In this document: in pieces, positions 1 through 5,149 of the stretch
How the letters are laid out: each line of letters begins with the position of its first letter
How positions within the stretch are numbered: the stretch's first letter is position 1
Assembly (NCBI GenBank): GCA_004299545.1
Contig: SCRB01000086.1
Coordinates: 1 to 5,149, forward strand
Source: Rhizobiaceae bacterium
GTDB taxonomy: Bacteria; Pseudomonadota; Alphaproteobacteria; Rhizobiales; Rhizobiaceae
Reading direction: 5' to 3'
DNA: 5,149 nt
Translations under genes and position numbers: made by a program
The notes under the pieces: model-generated
What the model was told of the DNA's origin: nothing
Databases searched by the model: none
Seen by the model: only the letters and a program-made list of their open reading frames with translations

Positions 1-22
1 GGGCTGAACGTGATGTAGTGAA

Positions 23-49
23 GAAAATACGTATCTGAGGAGTATTTTC
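23..49. promoter_or_regulatory. Inverted repeat in the marR leader, putative operator or RNA hairpin
   Basis: Perfect 8-bp arms GAAAATAC (23-30) and GTATTTTC (42-49) are separated by 11 nt. A second, self-complementary octamer ATACGTAT sits at 27-34. The DNA is clearly more AT-rich than its surroundings. The only plausible Shine-Dalgarno stretch for the next gene, GAGGAG (37-42), lies in the loop and the first base of the right arm. MarR proteins usually bind AT-rich palindromes near their own start and repress themselves, so an autoregulatory operator is the simplest reading. A hairpin in the mRNA that affects ribosome access is the alternative. The repeat is seen directly; its function is inferred. 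Confidence 0.45.
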
Positions 50-56
50 GACGGCA

Positions 57-575
57 ATGGATGGAAACGGCGATCTGGAAGCTCTTTTGGCGATCGCGCA
101 TGCGACGCGCCGCAGCACGCTTGCGCTGGCGCGGCAACTGAGGCGGATGCGCTCCGATCATGGCGTCAGTGCCGCAAAACTTGCGCTTCTCTCGCGACTG
201 GAAAGGCTGGGGCGGCCCATGACCGCTTCTGACCTCGCCCAGGTCGAGCGGCTCCAGCCCCAGTCCATTACCCGCCTCATCGCCGACCTGGAGGAAAAAG
301 GCCTTCTCAGGCGAACGCAGGATCCCGTGGACAGGCGCCAATTCCTCCTCGCCATCACGCCTGGCGGCCATGATCTGCTGGCGGAGGACGCTGCCCGCCA
401 GAATGCGTGGCTGGCGCAGAAGATGGCTGACGCCCTCACACCATCGGAACGGGAAATCATCAGTATCGCGGCGCGATTGATGGATAAGCTTTCCCTTCCG
501 CCCGGCGAACCTTTCGACCCCGGTTCACTGCCGGTTGGCGCAAATCGCCCGGAGGAGCATCCCGGTCGCAACTAA
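57..575 (+). CDS. MarR-family winged helix-turn-helix transcriptional regulator
   Basis: A 172-residue cytosolic DNA-binding regulator, expected to act as a dimer and to respond to small molecules or oxidants, as is usual in the MarR family. The N-terminal helix (about 7-35) would help dimerise. The winged helix-turn-helix spans about 40-104, with a recognition helix around Q67-K81 (PQSITRLIADLEEKG). The wing carries the family hallmark D-x-x-D-R-R (D89, D92, R93, R94), followed by the usual LxxTxxG strand and turn. The last 25 residues are rich in Pro, Gly and Glu and probably disordered. The start at 57 is the first possible one in this frame because TGA lies at 36-38. GAGGAG at 37-42 is 14 nt upstream, an unusually long spacing. 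The ligand and targets are unknown. Divergent or upstream partners, which often reveal the role of a MarR protein, lie outside the window. Confidence 0.88.
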   Translation: MDGNGDLEALLAIAHATRRSTLALARQLRRMRSDHGVSAAKLALLSRLERLGRPMTASDLAQVERLQPQSITRLIADLEEKGLLRRTQDPVDRRQFLLAITPGGHDLLAEDAARQNAWLAQKMADALTPSEREIISIAARLMDKLSLPPGEPFDPGSLPVGANRPEEHPGRN

Positions 576-588
576 GCGACGGAACCTG

Positions 589-594
589 TATAAG
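589..594 (+). promoter_or_regulatory. Candidate -10 element for the PepSY-like gene
   Basis: TATAAG (589-594) matches five of six bases of the TATAAT consensus and stands out in GC-rich DNA, about 45 nt before the next start. The -35 position at 17-bp spacing (566-571, TCGCAA) is poor and lies in the end of the marR-type gene. The small exported protein may therefore have its own promoter rather than depend only on readthrough from upstream. Confidence 0.3.
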
Positions 595-626
595 TTGAAA
601 TTCGTTCTTCTGCTGAAACGATAGCG

Positions 627-633
627 AAAGGAG
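627..633 (+). promoter_or_regulatory. Strong ribosome binding site of the PepSY-like gene
   Basis: AAAGGAG ends 5 nt before the ATG at 639. It is the best Shine-Dalgarno sequence in the window and fixes the start of the small exported protein. Confidence 0.8.
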
Positions 634-638
634 CCCTC

Positions 639-911
639 ATGTCGCGCGCTAAAACGACCCTTTTCGTGGCGGCAGCTTTTCTCGCGCTTGGCGCGGCGCC
701 GGGGTTCGCGCAATCCACCACCAAGGCGGTGCCGCCACAGAATGCCATGAAGCTCTCGCAAATCGTGGCACAGGTGGAGCAGCGAGACCACTTCAACTAT
801 ATCGGCGAAATCGACTGGAGCCGCGAAGGCTATTACGAGATCACCTACTACACGACCGACAAGGCCAAAGTCGAACTGAAGGTCAATCCCGTTTCCGGCA
901 AGCCGGAATGA
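639..911 (+). CDS. Small exported PepSY-like protein
   Basis: A 90-residue protein with a clear Sec-type signal peptide: basic start (R3, K5), hydrophobic core about L8-A20, and a likely cleavage site after G-F-A (residue 24). The mature periplasmic part has only about 66 residues. Residues about 38-90 look like one PepSY-type unit: a helix (MKLSQIVAQVE) followed by strands of the form YIGEIDWSREGYYEITYYT and KVELKVNPVSGKPE. The Gly-Tyr-Tyr-Glu and V-N-P-V-S-G-K patterns are typical of small PepSY_2-type proteins in Alphaproteobacteria. PepSY domains are thought to inhibit proteases or bind other proteins, but no target is evident here. The gene lies 63 bp after the MarR-type gene on the same strand and has its own strong ribosome binding site. 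It converges with the membrane-protein gene, leaving 25 bp between their stops. The domain call is by pattern recognition. Confidence 0.75.
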   Translation: MSRAKTTLFVAAAFLALGAAPGFAQSTTKAVPPQNAMKLSQIVAQVEQRDHFNYIGEIDWSREGYYEITYYTTDKAKVELKVNPVSGKPE

Positions 912-936
912 GCGCATCCGCACGCTGCCGGCCAGA

Positions 937-1155
937 TCATGCCCGCGTAGCACGCCACCAGCGCCTCAAGGCGACGATGGACCAGATCGCTTCAACCAGA
1001 CCGAAAGGCCATGCGCCCTGCAGGAAACCGTAAGCCGAGCCGAGACTGCAGGAAAAGGCGAAGGCAAGGACAAACCAGGGGCTTTTTGCCTCCAACGCAT
1101 AGAAGACGAGCATCAGGCTGACGGCAACGAGACCGAAAAGGGAGAGGCTGTCCAT
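937..1155 (-). CDS. Small inner-membrane protein, function unknown
   Basis: A 72-residue, strongly hydrophobic protein. Predicted membrane segments are about 4-21, 27-45 and 48-63, followed by a basic aromatic tail (RRWWRATR) that should stay in the cytoplasm under the positive-inside rule. The segment W49-P-F-G-L-V-E-A-I-W-S followed by RRWW resembles small hypothetical membrane proteins common in proteobacteria, but I cannot name a function. The gene follows rpe with a 12-nt gap and is in the same frame as rpe, four codons after its TGA. No convincing Shine-Dalgarno sequence precedes the ATG, so it is probably translated by coupling or reinitiation after rpe. Cotranscription with rpe is likely. 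The composition and membrane pattern argue for a real gene despite the small size. Confidence 0.7.
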   Translation of the reverse strand: MDSLSLFGLVAVSLMLVFYALEAKSPWFVLAFAFSCSLGSAYGFLQGAWPFGLVEAIWSIVALRRWWRATRA

Positions 1156-1167
1156 CAGGCGAGAAGA

Positions 1168-1851
1168 TCAGTCCGCAGCGCGGGCTGCATCCGCTGCATG
1201 GCGGATCGCTTCGATATTGCGGCGATAAGTTTCCTCCGTGCCGCCCTTGAAGACATGGGAACCGGCCACGAGCACCGTCGCTCCCGCGGCAGCAACCAGA
1301 GGTGCCGTCTCGGGTGAAACGCCGCCATCCACTTCGATTTCGATCGGGCGTTCCCCGACAAGAGCCTTCACCCGCCTGATCTTGTCGAGAATCGCAGGGA
1401 TGAAGGCCTGCCCGCCGAAGCCCGGATTGACGGTCATCAGGAGAATAAGGTCGAGCCGGTCGATCACATATTCGATAGCGCTTTCCGGCGTCGCGGGATT
1501 GAGCGAAACGCCGGCCTTCTTGCCGAGGGATCTTATGTGCTGGAGCGAGCGGTCGAGATGCGGCCCCGCCTCCGCATGCACGGTGATGCGATCGCATCCG
1601 GCTTGCGCGAAGGCGTCGAGATAGGGATCGGCGGGCGCGATCATCAGATGGCAGTCGAAGACCTTGTCCGTGCGATCCCGGATCGCCTTGATGACCGACG
1701 GGCCGAAGGTGATGTTGGGCACGAAATGACCGTCCATCACGTCGAGATGGATCCAGTCGGCCCCGGCGCGGGCGACAGCCTCCACTTCCTCTCCCAGACG
1801 GGAAAAATCGGACGAAAGCACTGACGGCGCGATCAGGATTCCAGATTTCAT
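1168..1851 (-). CDS. rpe: Ribulose-phosphate 3-epimerase
   Basis: Interconverts D-ribulose 5-phosphate and D-xylulose 5-phosphate in the cytosolic pentose phosphate pathway (also in the Calvin cycle where present). The 227-residue length is normal for this TIM-barrel family. Family signatures are all present: the N-terminal [10 protein letters not shown] strand, [17 protein letters not shown] at 35-51, DCHLM at 66-70, [10 protein letters not shown] at 139-148, VDGGV at 174-178, and the phosphate-binding VAGSHVFKG near the C-terminus. The metal and catalytic residues H35, D37, H68 and D175 are visible. The start at 1851 fits the family N-terminus and has GGAAGGA 8 nt upstream. The gene is divergent from hemA and is followed closely by a small membrane protein gene. 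No cbb genes are visible, so a general housekeeping role is more likely than a dedicated Calvin-cycle copy. Confidence 0.97.
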   Translation of the reverse strand: MKSGILIAPSVLSSDFSRLGEEVEAVARAGADWIHLDVMDGHFVPNITFGPSVIKAIRDRTDKVFDCHLMIAPADPYLDAFAQAGCDRITVHAEAGPHLDRSLQHIRSLGKKAGVSLNPATPESAIEYVIDRLDLILLMTVNPGFGGQAFIPAILDKIRRVKALVGERPIEIEVDGGVSPETAPLVAAAGATVLVAGSHVFKGGTEETYRRNIEAIRHAADAARAAD

Positions 1852-1855
1852 CGGT

Positions 1856-1883
1856 CAAGTCCTTCCAACCCAAGTCCTTCCAA
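1856..1883 (-). repeat. 15-bp-period tandem duplication carrying the rpe Shine-Dalgarno sequence
   Basis: On the + strand, CAAGTCCTTCCAA occurs at 1856-1868 and again at 1871-1883. Read on the rpe strand, each copy contains GGAAGGA. The proximal copy (1860-1866) sits 8 nt from the rpe ATG and is the working ribosome binding site. The distal copy (1875-1881) sits 23 nt away. A degenerate third copy may begin at 1885 (CAAGGATTTCC). The unit is in the 5' untranslated region, so gain or loss of a copy would not break the coding frame. Confidence 0.8.
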
Positions 1884-1902
1884 TCAAGGATTTCCGGTGT
1901 CG

Positions 1903-1930
1903 CATATGCCGCGGAGTGCGCAATCGTCAA
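1903..1930 (-). promoter_or_regulatory. Predicted sigma70-type promoter of rpe
   Basis: On the - strand, TTGACG (1930-1925) is a near-consensus -35 box. CATATG (1908-1903) or the overlapping ATATGC is a fair -10 element at 16-17 bp spacing. Transcription would start near 1896, giving a leader of about 45 nt that contains the duplicated Shine-Dalgarno unit. This is the best promoter match in the window, but it is identified only by eye. Confidence 0.5.
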
Positions 1931-1950
1931 ACGCCTTTGCGCAAGATCAA
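1917..1950. promoter_or_regulatory. Repeated motif between rpe and hemA, one copy FNR/FixK-like
   Basis: TGCGCAA followed after 2-3 bp by TCAA occurs twice in the same orientation: TGCGCAA-TCG-TCAA (1917-1930) and TGCGCAA-GA-TCAA (1938-1950). The TGCGCAA parts are 21 bp apart, two helical turns. With the base before it, the second copy reads TTGCG-CAAG-ATCAA (1937-1950), or TTGAT-CTTG-CGCAA on the other strand. This matches eight of ten positions of the FNR/FixK box TTGAT-N4-ATCAA. The first copy overlaps the predicted -35 of rpe. hemA genes of Alphaproteobacteria are known to be oxygen-controlled through FNR/FixK-type factors in some species, which makes the reading plausible but unproven. 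Confidence 0.35.
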
Positions 1951-2031
1951 CCCCTTTCCCGGCTTTTATTGGCAAGGTCTGACGGCTATCCTGCCTCCAA
2001 TGACGGGGGGATACCTGTCGAACGTGGCATT

Positions 2032-2078
2032 TTGACCGCCATTTCGTCATGGATTTCGATCGGCGCCACGATTATGAT
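2032..2078 (+). promoter_or_regulatory. Candidate hemA promoter elements
   Basis: Two weak possibilities lie just upstream of hemA. TATGAT (2073-2078) is a good -10 match but has a poor -35 (TGGATT, 2050-2055) and would leave a leader under 20 nt. TTGACC (2032-2037) is a good -35 match but has a poor -10 at 17-bp spacing (TTCGAT, 2055-2060). Neither is convincing alone. A promoter further upstream in the 1851-2032 spacer is also possible. Confidence 0.25.
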
Positions 2079-2092
2079 CCGGCCGCAATCTC

Positions 2093-2097
2093 AGGGA
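2093..2097 (+). promoter_or_regulatory. Ribosome binding site that decides the hemA start
   Basis: AGGGA lies 5 nt before ATG 2103. The alternative in-frame ATG at 2049 has no purine-rich sequence upstream and would add 18 residues absent from the family. The start at 2103 is therefore preferred. Confidence 0.65.
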
Positions 2098-2102
2098 ATG
2101 CT

Positions 2103-3380
2103 ATGAATTATCAGCGGTTCTTCGAAGAAGCCATCGACCAGCTTCATGCCGAAAAGCGGTATCGGGTCTTCGCCAATCTAGAGCGCATCGTGGGCGCGTT
2201 CCCGCGCGCCGTCTGGCATTCGGAAAAAGGTCCGCGCGAGATAACCGTATGGTGCTCGAACGATTATCTCGGCATGGGCCATCACCCCGACGTCATCGCC
2301 GCCATGTGCGACGCGGCCGGGAGAATGGGGTCGGGCGCCGGCGGCACGCGCAACATCTCCGGAAACAACCACCCGCTTGTCGAGCTTGAGCAGGAACTTG
2401 CCGACCTTCACGGCAAGGAGGCGGGATTGGTCTTCACCTCCGGCTTCGTCTCCAACGAGGCGGCAATCTCCACCATCGCGCGCCTGTTGCCGAATTGCCT
2501 GATCCTCTCCGACGAACTCAACCATGCCTCGATGATCGAGGGCATCCGCCGTTCCGGCGCCGAAAAGAAAATCTTCCGGCACAATGACGTGGCGCATCTG
2601 GAAAGCCTGTTGAAGGCGGTCGCGCCCGGACGCGCCAAGCTGATCGTCTTCGAATCGGTCTATTCCATGGATGGCGACATTGCGCCGATCGCCGCGATCG
2701 CCGACCTCGCCGACAAATACAATGCGATGACCTATATCGACGAGGTTCATGCCGTCGGCATGTACGGCCCCCATGGCGGTGGCGTCACCGAGCGCGAGGG
2801 TCTGGCGCACCGGATCGACATCATCGAGGGGACGCTCGCCAAGGCGTTCGGCATGCTGGGCGGGTATATCACAGGCAGCCGAGCGCTGATCGATGCGGTC
2901 CGGTCCTACGCGCCGGGTTTCATCTTCACCACGGCCCTGCCTCCGGCGATCGCCGCGGCGGCCACGGCTTCGATTCGTCACCTCAAACGCTCACAGGCGG
3001 AGCGTGACGGCCAGCAACGGCAGGCGCAGCGCACCAAGGACGTACTTTCGGCGGCGGGGCTGCCCGTGATGCCATCGGAAACGCATATCGTTCCCATCCT
3101 GGTCGGAGATCCGGAACTTTGCAAGATGGCAAGCGACCGGCTGCTCGAACGTCATGCCATCTATATCCAGCCGATCAACTATCCGACGGTGCCGCGAGGG
3201 ACCGAAAGGCTCAGGATCACGCCGACGCCGCTGCATTCGGACGTGCTGATCGACGGTCTGCGCGACGCGCTCATGGAAACGTGGGAAGCGCTCGGCATCC
3301 CCTTCGTGGAGACACATCGCGGCAACGTCATCCAGACCGACAGGATCGTGCCGCTCGCGGTGTCGAAGTCAGGCGGCTAG
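2103..3380 (+). CDS. hemA: 5-Aminolevulinate synthase
   Basis: PLP-dependent enzyme of the alpha-oxoamine synthase family. It condenses glycine and succinyl-CoA to 5-aminolevulinate, CO2 and CoA, the committed step of heme and tetrapyrrole synthesis in Alphaproteobacteria. From the start at 2103 it has 425 residues. Visible signatures are [11 protein letters not shown] (49-59), the glycine-rich [12 protein letters not shown] (76-87), [18 protein letters not shown] (135-152), ESVYSMDGD (184-192), [16 protein letters not shown] (212-227), the PLP-lysine region GTLAKAFG with K247, and [15 protein letters not shown] near the C-terminus. H141, D213 and H216 match the cofactor-binding positions of the Rhodobacter capsulatus enzyme as I recall it. 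The C-terminal tail after W394 is about 20 residues longer than in that enzyme. hemA is divergent from rpe and appears to be a single-gene unit, ending 35 bp from the stop of the opposing aminotransferase gene. I see no clear terminator in that gap. Confidence 0.97.
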   Translation: MNYQRFFEEAIDQLHAEKRYRVFANLERIVGAFPRAVWHSEKGPREITVWCSNDYLGMGHHPDVIAAMCDAAGRMGSGAGGTRNISGNNHPLVELEQELADLHGKEAGLVFTSGFVSNEAAISTIARLLPNCLILSDELNHASMIEGIRRSGAEKKIFRHNDVAHLESLLKAVAPGRAKLIVFESVYSMDGDIAPIAAIADLADKYNAMTYIDEVHAVGMYGPHGGGVTEREGLAHRIDIIEGTLAKAFGMLGGYITGSRALIDAVRSYAPGFIFTTALPPAIAAAATASIRHLKRSQAERDGQQRQAQRTKDVLSAAGLPVMPSETHIVPILVGDPELCKMASDRLLERHAIYIQPINYPTVPRGTERLRITPTPLHSDVLIDGLRDALMETWEALGIPFVETHRGNVIQTDRIVPLAVSKSGG

Positions 3381-3415
3381 AGTCTTTCAGGGTTAGCTGG
3401 AAGGCTCCAAGGCGG

Positions 3416-4582
3416 TCAAAGCCTCTTGATCCAACCCGCAAGCCTGTCGGCTGCCTCTTCTATCTGGTCGAGACGGCGATGGAAGCACAGGCGGAAGAAC
3501 GCTTCCCCACCCGGACCGAAGGCGGCGCCCGGCGCAAGCCCGACATTCGCCTCATCAACGATGCGAAAGGCCGCCGCGGTCGAATCGGTAACGCCATCCA
3601 CCGCGAAGAAAAGGTAGAACGCCCCCGCGGGCACATGGAACCGGGCGCGGCCCGTTCTGGCGAGGCGATCGCAGACGAGATCGCGTGCCTGTCTGGCCCG
3701 GGCGACCTGCGAGGCAACGAAGGAATCGCCCTCGTCCAGCGCCGCGACCGCGCCGCGTTGCATGAACTGTGCTGTCCCGGACGTGGCGTATTGGATGAGA
3801 TTCTCGAAAACCTGCTGCAAGGAAGGATGAACCTTCAGCCAGCCGATGCGCCACCCCGTCATCGCCCAGTTTTTCGAGAAAGTGTTGACGAAGATGACCC
3901 TGTCGTGCGCCTCCATGACGTCGAGGAAGGAGGGTGCGCGGGTGTTTCCGTAATGGAAGAAAGCATAGGTTTCGTCGGCGATGATCCAGAGACCCTTCCG
4001 GCGGGCAAGATCGAGGACAGCCTTCAATGTCGGCCTGTCGGCGGTCCACCCCGTCGGGTTGGACGGGCTGTTGAAGAAGATCGCCTTCGTTCGTTCTCCG
4101 ACAGCCCTTTCGATCCGCGCCGCATCGCAGGTCCAGCCATTGCCCGAACGGTCGAGCGGAACGGCTATGGCGCGTGCGCCCGCTATTTCGGCGGCAGCCG
4201 GAAAATTCGGCCACGCCGGCGAGAGATAGATGACCTCATCGCCGGCGCCGGCAGTCGCTTGCAGTGCGAGTTGGATCGCCTGCATGCCGCCGCCAGTGAC
4301 GAGAAATTCCTCGGGCTGATAGGGCCCGCCGAAGTGCCGCCGGTGATAGCATGCCAAAGCCTCGCGCAAGGCGGGGATGCCGCGCTGCCAGGTATAGAAT
4401 GTTTCGCCGCCTTGAAGCGCCTTCACCGCCGCTTCCGAAATGAAGGACGGAGTCGGCAGGCCGCCCTCCCCGACCCACAACGGGATGAGCCCATCCTTGC
4501 CGCGCCCATGGTTGGCGAGCGCAACGATGCCGCTTTCCGGCGCAAGGCGCGCTTCGGCGCGCAGCTGGTCGATCAGATTCAT
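3416..4582 (-). CDS. PLP-dependent class I/II aminotransferase, substrate unknown
   Basis: A 388-residue fold-type I aminotransferase of the aspartate aminotransferase (I-gamma-like) group, presumably cytosolic. Key residues are readable: Y63 in the FYTWQRGIPALREAL substrate/dimer region, GGGMQAIQ (97-104) binding the PLP phosphate, N175 in NSPSNPTGW, D203 and Y206 in IIADETYAFF, Schiff-base lysine K237 in NTFSKNWAMTGWRIGW with R245, and R364 in FFRLCF, the expected alpha-carboxylate-binding arginine. All catalytic positions are intact. The motif LWVGEGGLPTP replaces the more usual LxxGEPDFxTP, so the substrate-facing N-terminal segment is somewhat divergent. The specific amino acid donor and keto-acid acceptor cannot be deduced. 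It lies 53 bp downstream of the tautomerase gene on the same strand, possibly in one transcript. Its Shine-Dalgarno sequence is weak (AGGCAG about 9 nt upstream). Confidence 0.92.
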   Translation of the reverse strand: MNLIDQLRAEARLAPESGIVALANHGRGKDGLIPLWVGEGGLPTPSFISEAAVKALQGGETFYTWQRGIPALREALACYHRRHFGGPYQPEEFLVTGGGMQAIQLALQATAGAGDEVIYLSPAWPNFPAAAEIAGARAIAVPLDRSGNGWTCDAARIERAVGERTKAIFFNSPSNPTGWTADRPTLKAVLDLARRKGLWIIADETYAFFHYGNTRAPSFLDVMEAHDRVIFVNTFSKNWAMTGWRIGWLKVHPSLQQVFENLIQYATSGTAQFMQRGAVAALDEGDSFVASQVARARQARDLVCDRLARTGRARFHVPAGAFYLFFAVDGVTDSTAAAFRIVDEANVGLAPGAAFGPGGEAFFRLCFHRRLDQIEEAADRLAGWIKRL

Positions 4583-4635
4583 GGCGGTTTGCTGCCTGCA
4601 GCGTGAATGAGAGACGTAAAAGGAAGGTTGACCTG

Positions 4636-5022
4636 CTATTTCCCGGCGTAGGGCGCCAATCCGTTGCCGAACGACCAGTTCTCAGGCTTGACCTCAACGA
4701 GATTGATGAAAACGTCCCCCGGCTTTACGCCGGGCGCCGCGCCGAGATTCTTCGCTATGGCCGCATAAAGCGCCTTTTTCTGCTCGACGGTGCGCGTGTC
4801 GTTGCAGGTAATCTGGATAATTACCGTATCTTCGGTGCGATGGATTCCCAGATAATCGGGATCGACAAAGAACGTCCCCTCGTCATGTTCGTGAACAAGA
4901 ACGAAACAGTCTCCCTCCGGAACGGCAAAGGTTTCGCGCATCGCGCTATAGATGCCGTCGCAGAGAGCAGAATGATAATTCGCGGCTTTGCCGCGACGCA
5001 ACGAGATGCGAACGAGAGGCAT
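4636..5022 (-). CDS. Tautomerase-superfamily protein, malonate semialdehyde decarboxylase-like
   Basis: A 128-residue protein starting MPLVRISL; removal of Met would expose the catalytic N-terminal proline of the superfamily. Its length and C-terminal pattern (VFINLVEVKPENWSFGNGLAPYAG) match the Tautomerase_2 group, which includes malonate semialdehyde decarboxylase (MSAD). Compared from memory with Pseudomonas pavonaceae MSAD, Pro1 and Asp37 (numbered without Met, in AVPEGD) are kept. The R73-P-R75 pair is not: the region reads CNDTRTVEQK, so at most one arginine (R76) is available. Decarboxylation of malonate semialdehyde is therefore uncertain, and the true substrate is unknown. The start at 5022 has AGGCGGA 4 nt upstream (5033-5027). 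It lies 71 bp downstream of mscL with a hairpin between, and 53 bp upstream of the aminotransferase gene. Confidence 0.85.
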   Translation of the reverse strand: MPLVRISLRRGKAANYHSALCDGIYSAMRETFAVPEGDCFVLVHEHDEGTFFVDPDYLGIHRTEDTVIIQITCNDTRTVEQKKALYAAIAKNLGAAPGVKPGDVFINLVEVKPENWSFGNGLAPYAGK

Positions 5023-5062
5023 GGTGTCCGCCTGACATCAAATACCGCGGGCTGAAATGCAT

Positions 5063-5084
5063 GGCCGGCGGGCCTCCGCCGGCC
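5063..5084 (-). terminator. Strong GC-rich hairpin after mscL, possible terminator
   Basis: Perfect 9-bp stem GGCCGGCGG (5063-5071) and CCGCCGGCC (5076-5084) with a 4-nt loop, just downstream of the mscL stop on the - strand. In that direction it is followed by ATGCATTTC rather than a clean run of T. The T-rich stretch (TTTTCTTT, 5092-5085) comes before the stem instead. On the + strand it is followed by A-rich DNA. It is therefore not a canonical intrinsic terminator, but may mark or stabilise the mscL transcript end. Confidence 0.45.
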
Positions 5085-5093
5085 AAAGAAAAC

Positions 5094-5149
5094 TCAGGCG
5101 CGCCTAGCGAGCAGGTCGCGAATCTCGGTGAGGAGCGTGACGTCGGCGG
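5094..5149 (-). CDS. mscL: Large-conductance mechanosensitive channel MscL, C-terminal end only
   Basis: Partial gene entering from the right edge; only 17 full codons and a TGA stop (5096-5094) are in the window. They encode ADVTLLTEIRDLLARRA. The core V-x-L-L-T-E-I-R-D-L-L matches the conserved C-terminal cytoplasmic helix of MscL (E. coli MscL has VLLTEIRDLL near its end). MscL is an inner-membrane pentamer that opens under membrane tension to release solutes during hypo-osmotic shock. The identification rests on this short but distinctive motif; the transmembrane part lies outside the window. Confidence 0.8.
   Translation of the reverse strand, partial: ADVTLLTEIRDLLARRA

Noticed and set aside
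1..38. Possible tail of an upstream + strand gene (frames ending at 16-18 or 36-38)
   Set aside because: Only 5 to 11 codons are visible and none forms a recognisable C-terminus.
525..953. 142-codon open frame on the - strand opposite the PepSY-like gene
   Set aside because: It is antisense to a gene with a clear signal peptide and strong ribosome binding site, and its product has no family pattern.
992..2050. 352-codon open frame on the - strand across rpe
   Set aside because: It uses another frame over the real rpe, has a low-complexity Arg/Ser/Gly-rich product, and spans the promoter region and the small membrane protein gene.
2049..2102. Upstream ATG giving hemA an 18-residue N-terminal extension
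   Set aside because: No Shine-Dalgarno sequence precedes it, and the family normally begins at the MNYQRFF-type N-terminus, which follows AGGGA at 2093-2097.
3381..3415. Possible bidirectional terminator between hemA and the aminotransferase gene
   Set aside because: Only a 4-bp stem (TGGA/TCCA) is seen and there is no T tract in either direction.
4588..4602. Short palindrome GCTGC-CT-GCAGC upstream of the aminotransferase start
   Set aside because: A 5-bp stem with a 2-nt loop is expected by chance in GC-rich DNA and would not form a stable hairpin.
3119..4606. 495-codon open frame on the + strand, overlapping hemA and the aminotransferase gene
   Set aside because: It runs antisense to an aminotransferase with all catalytic residues intact and overlaps the end of hemA. 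Its protein is Arg/Pro-rich with no recognisable domain, typical of a GC-rich shadow frame.
4603..5055. 150-codon open frame on the + strand opposite the tautomerase gene
   Set aside because: It is antisense to a gene with the Pro1/Asp37 tautomerase pattern, and has no domain of its own.

Overview
The window suggests an alphaproteobacterial chromosome or large replicon, most likely from Rhizobiales/Rhizobiaceae. The evidence is GC-rich coding DNA, a complete 5-aminolevulinate synthase (C4 heme pathway, typical of Alphaproteobacteria) and protein sequences of rhizobial character. The genus cannot be fixed from the sequence alone. It reads as ordinary housekeeping and accessory DNA. I found no rRNA, tRNA, CRISPR array, insertion sequence or phage gene.

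Layout. On the + strand, positions 57-575 encode a MarR-family regulator, preceded by an AT-rich inverted repeat that overlaps its ribosome-binding region. A small exported PepSY-like protein follows at 639-911. Converging on it from the - strand is a two-gene unit: ribulose-phosphate 3-epimerase (rpe, 1851 down to 1168) and a 72-residue membrane protein (1155 down to 937) that starts 12 nt after the rpe stop in the same frame. rpe is divergent from hemA (2103-3380, +). The 251-bp spacer between them holds a good rpe promoter, a repeated motif that includes an FNR/FixK-like box, and a 15-bp tandem duplication carrying the rpe Shine-Dalgarno sequence. hemA converges, with a 35-bp gap, on a - strand series: a class I/II aminotransferase (4582 down to 3416), a tautomerase-superfamily protein (5022 down to 4636) and, cut by the right edge, the C-terminus of the mechanosensitive channel MscL (stop at 5094-5096). 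A strong GC-rich hairpin lies between mscL and the tautomerase gene.

How the genes fit together. rpe serves the pentose phosphate (or Calvin) pathway and hemA supplies the first heme precursor. Their shared divergent control region could link both to oxygen or redox state, but this is inference from one box-like motif. The tautomerase and aminotransferase may be cotranscribed, and their substrates cannot be read from sequence. The PepSY-like protein and the small membrane protein have no assigned pathway. Nothing here amounts to a clear undescribed system. The best second-look items are regulatory: the marR leader repeat, the duplicated motif between rpe and hemA, and the duplicated rpe ribosome-binding unit.
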